A stretch of 64,000 nt of DNA from Chryseobacterium gleum. GTDB lineage: Bacteria > Bacteroidota > Bacteroidia > Flavobacteriales_D > Crocinitomicaceae. Shown here piece by piece: positions 61,714-64,000 of this stretch; position 1 is the stretch's first letter, and the number at the start of each line of letters is the position of its first letter. Under the pieces are notes generated by a model. That model saw nothing but the letters and a program-made list of their open reading frames with translations, was not told the origin of the DNA and did not search any database. The stretch is from contig CAMDAH010000009.1 of the NCBI GenBank assembly GCA_945888625.1, forward strand, positions 30,446 through 94,445, read 5' to 3'. The translations under genes were made by a program, and so were the position numbers.

Positions 61714-64000
61714 TTATCTAATTAAATGGGTAAAGCAATGAAATTTTGTTGAGAGGGTTTCAGAGAATAATACGGTGTAAACGGCATCGACAAGCGGTTC
61801 ACCATTTAAATCAAGTCCTGACCAATCATTTTGATAATTATCCGATTGGAATACAATATTACCCCAACGATTAAGCACCACAATCGAGGAATTGGGTTTT
61901 AAGCCCTTAATCGTGAAAAAGTCATTGAATCCATCGTTATTGGGTGTAAAAACGTTAGGCACAACAAATTCGTCGTAAACCACAATGAGTTGAGTAATGG
62001 TGTCGCTGCAACCTTGATTATTTGTGACCACCAATTGTATCGAATAACTACCTTCAATTGCGAAAGAAAATGGTATCGGCGAACTGTTAAATACTTGACC
62101 TTCTATACTCCAACTTTCTAGGTTCCAATTTGCTGAAGTATTCGTGAAAGTAATCACTTCATTCAAATCCGGATCACTCGGCGAATAGGTAAAATTAGCA
62201 TTCGGGTAACTCGGGGCATTTAATATGAGATTGGCTAAGGTATCAGAACACCCATTGATTAAATCAGTAACCACCAAGGTGTAATTTCCTGCTGTTAAAT
62301 TGGTTAAATTAAGCGTTGTTTGACTTGTACCACTCCAACTGTATGCATAGTTTCCTGATCCGTTGGTTACTTGTACCCCATTAATTGCGCCCAATTGAAA
62401 ACAGCTAGGTTGAGCAATGTTAACTAAGGTGGTATCAATGATTGGTGGGGTGTTTTCTGTTATGGTAAGGGAAATACTACTAACACAGCTATTTTGATCG
62501 GTAACTGTCAGCACATAAATACCTCCTGTTAAGTTTGGAAGGGCTAGTGTTGTTGCTCCATTTGACCAAAGATAGGAATTGTTATTTCCAGCAACATTGA
62601 TGCCTGTTATTCCACCTGCTGTACCATCGCATTGTACCATCGTTAAATTAATGGAACTTGTATCAATTATAGGCCCTAAGTTCGTCCCCACAAACAAGGG
62701 ACCTAAACTGTCTAAGCATCCGAAGGAATCAGAAACATAAATGGTGTAATTTCCTACGCTTAAGTTGGTAATATCAAGCGTAGTTTGTGAGCTATTGTCC
62801 CAACTAATTACATAAGGAAGTGTACCCCCAACTACGGTAATACCTGTTATTTGACCATCATTTTGATTGCAATTTTCGTTTAGAATAATAGCATTTGATG
62901 AAATTACGGGTGGACTTGTATTGCTTATAACGATAGGTCCATATTGTGAGGTGCAACCATTGGTGTCACTAACGTTGAGGGTATAATTACCAGCTGAAAG
63001 GTTCGCTAAATTGAGCGTGTTTGGGGCCATAGGACTCCATGTGTAATTTAATCCAATACCGATTGCAGTAATACCTGCTATGGTACCGTTTGCTTGGAAA
63101 CAATTTTCATTGCTTATTGAAAGATTAGTTGTATCAATGCTTGGGCCGTTAACGTAAGGGACTACAAACGGACCGGCACTTGCGGTGCATCCATTGCCAT
63201 CTGTAACTGTAAGCGTATAGGTTCCTGCATTCAGGTTATTCAAGTTGAGGCTTGCAGTTGCTGAACCAACCCAACTGTAACTCAATCCTGTTCCAACTGC
63301 TGTTATACCACTGATAGCACCCATTATTCCGTTACACAATTGAGGAATAATACTTAGTGCTGCAGTATTAATGATTGGACCAGCTGAACCAACTATAACG
63401 TATGGTCCACTTGTTGACGAACAACCCAATGCATCCGTAATGGTTAAAGTATAACTGCCGGGAATTAAATTGTTAACGGAAGCAGTTGGAGACACTACTC
63501 CGTTCCATGCATAAACGTATGGTTGTATGCCACCTGAGGCGCTAAGTCCTGTAATCGAACCAGGAAGTAAACAAGTTGAATTCGTTATCAAAGCCAAACC
63601 GGTAATAGCAGGTGGGGCACCGACAAAGACAGTTACAGGTCTCCTAAAGCTACCTGGACAAATACCAATATAATAGGTGGTTGTTACATTGATAACGGGA
63701 GTTGTAAATGAATTACCACTTGCCACGATTGTATTTCCAAATGCAGAAGTATACCATGTTAGTGGACCAGGAGGCGGATTTCCAATGGTTGAGGCTGTAA
63801 GTGTAACAGATGCACCAGCACATATCGTATCATTGGCTGCTAAAATATCGTAGAAGGAGGTATTTATTGTCGTGATTCCAGCTGCACCTCCTGTTGCGCC
63901 ATTTGGAGGGAAGTTAGTGACATGGGCCGAATTAGTCGTACCGCTCAATCCACCCGTAATTAATTGAGCAGGTGTTCCGGAAGAGATGGATATTAAGCCA
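61714..64000 (-). CDS. Repetitive T9SS type B adhesin (5' end beyond window)
   Basis: The frame is open to the window edge, so the N-terminus is missing; at least 760 residues are visible. There is an Ig/HYR-like region, then six or more SprB-like repeats of about 70-80 residues, each with the LxNLxxGNYTLxVTDxxGC pattern and a preceding YxWS strand. A PKD-like domain follows, and the type B T9SS C-terminal domain (VPNVFTPNNDGFNDFFTIKGL to the end) is last. SprB-type proteins are surface adhesins for gliding or attachment exported by type IX secretion. The TTG at 63948 is not a believable start. Confidence 0.85.
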   Translation of the reverse strand, partial: GLISISSGTPAQLITGGLSGTTNSAHVTNFPPNGATGGAAGITTINTSFYDILAANDTICAGASVTLTASTIGNPPPGPLTWYTSAFGNTIVASGNSFTTPVINVTTTYYIGICPGSFRRPVTVFVGAPPAITGLALITNSTCLLPGSITGLSASGGIQPYVYAWNGVVSPTASVNNLIPGSYTLTITDALGCSSTSGPYVIVGSAGPIINTAALSIIPQLCNGIMGAISGITAVGTGLSYSWVGSATASLNLNNLNAGTYTLTVTDGNGCTASAGPFVVPYVNGPSIDTTNLSISNENCFQANGTIAGITAIGIGLNYTWSPMAPNTLNLANLSAGNYTLNVSDTNGCTSQYGPIVISNTSPPVISSNAIILNENCNQNDGQITGITVVGGTLPYVISWDNSSQTTLDITNLSVGNYTIYVSDSFGCLDSLGPLFVGTNLGPIIDTSSINLTMVQCDGTAGGITGINVAGNNNSYLWSNGATTLALPNLTGGIYVLTVTDQNSCVSSISLTITENTPPIIDTTLVNIAQPSCFQLGAINGVQVTNGSGNYAYSWSGTSQTTLNLTNLTAGNYTLVVTDLINGCSDTLANLILNAPSYPNANFTYSPSDPDLNEVITFTNTSANWNLESWSIEGQVFNSSPIPFSFAIEGSYSIQLVVTNNQGCSDTITQLIVVYDEFVVPNVFTPNNDGFNDFFTIKGLKPNSSIVVLNRWGNIVFQSDNYQNDWSGLDLNGEPLVDAVYTVLFSETLSTKFHCFTHLIR

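Noticed and set aside
63946..63948. TTG at 63948 as start of the adhesin gene
   Set aside because: The frame stays open to the window edge and the protein there continues without a signal peptide, so the true start is outside.
1..64000. tRNA or rRNA genes
   Set aside because: No cloverleaf-type sequences or rRNA-like stretches were noticed between genes; intergenic spaces are mostly under 200 bp.

Overview
The window is an AT-rich chromosomal segment of a Bacteroidota bacterium, most likely a member of the Flavobacteriales. The evidence is type IX secretion (T9SS) C-terminal signals of both type A (near 18.0, 28.6 and 48.7 kb) and type B (61.7 kb), TAnnTTTG -7 promoter elements with upstream TTTG/TTG boxes, a TonB receptor with a carboxypeptidase-like N-domain, and Bacteroidota-typical families (DUF4870, DUF5606, SIMPL, DUF1343). 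No rRNA, tRNA, CRISPR array or intact insertion sequence was seen.

Layout. 0-32 kb is ordinary housekeeping sequence in short operons: pterin synthase and mtaB, a CBS-domain beta-synthase with two small followers, gmhA, two oxidoreductases, a TonB receptor, cmk with a lipoprotein, uvrA, an amino acid permease, ffh, an M50 protease pair, an LptF/G permease with two glycosyltransferases, divergent recR/smpB, lolA, and a 1200-residue T9SS surface protein. 32.3-52.5 kb is a one-direction surface-polysaccharide locus. It holds an ABC exporter (Wzm/Wzt type), genes for an N-acylated 4-amino sugar (WbqC, NeuD/PglD type, WecE type), about eight glycosyltransferases or related proteins, a GNAT protein, a polysaccharide deacetylase and an asparagine synthase, mostly with overlapping or nearly touching ends. 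52.5-64 kb returns to housekeeping: DUF5606, a DEAD helicase, typA, an FtsX-type permease, DUF1343, purE, tatA, an SDR, and the C-terminal part of a repetitive type B T9SS adhesin that runs off the window.

The unusual part is a roughly 3-kb island (about 48.17-51.16 kb) inside the polysaccharide locus. It is bracketed by two copies (52 of 54 bases identical) of the first 18 codons of a glycosyltransferase. The left copy is a stump and the right copy is the intact gene. The island carries a small T9SS protein and a secreted protein with two tandem FISUMP (Fib_succ_major) domains, followed by a palindromic repeat, a strong hairpin, and decayed fragments that look like an AlbA_2-type ATP-binding protein and a RhuM-family protein. 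The C-terminal end of each FISUMP domain has the look of a diversity-generating-retroelement (DGR) variable region: a conserved frame, substitutions at scattered positions, codons that mostly end in C, and strong adenine depletion in the second copy. No reverse transcriptase or template repeat lies in the window, so this would be a remote or orphan target. It is the main candidate for something new.

A second theme is promoter architecture. Consensus -7 elements sit 13-27 nt upstream of several start codons, but only 3-6 nt upstream of mtaB, recR, smpB and uvrA, which suggests leaderless or near-leaderless mRNAs for these genes.
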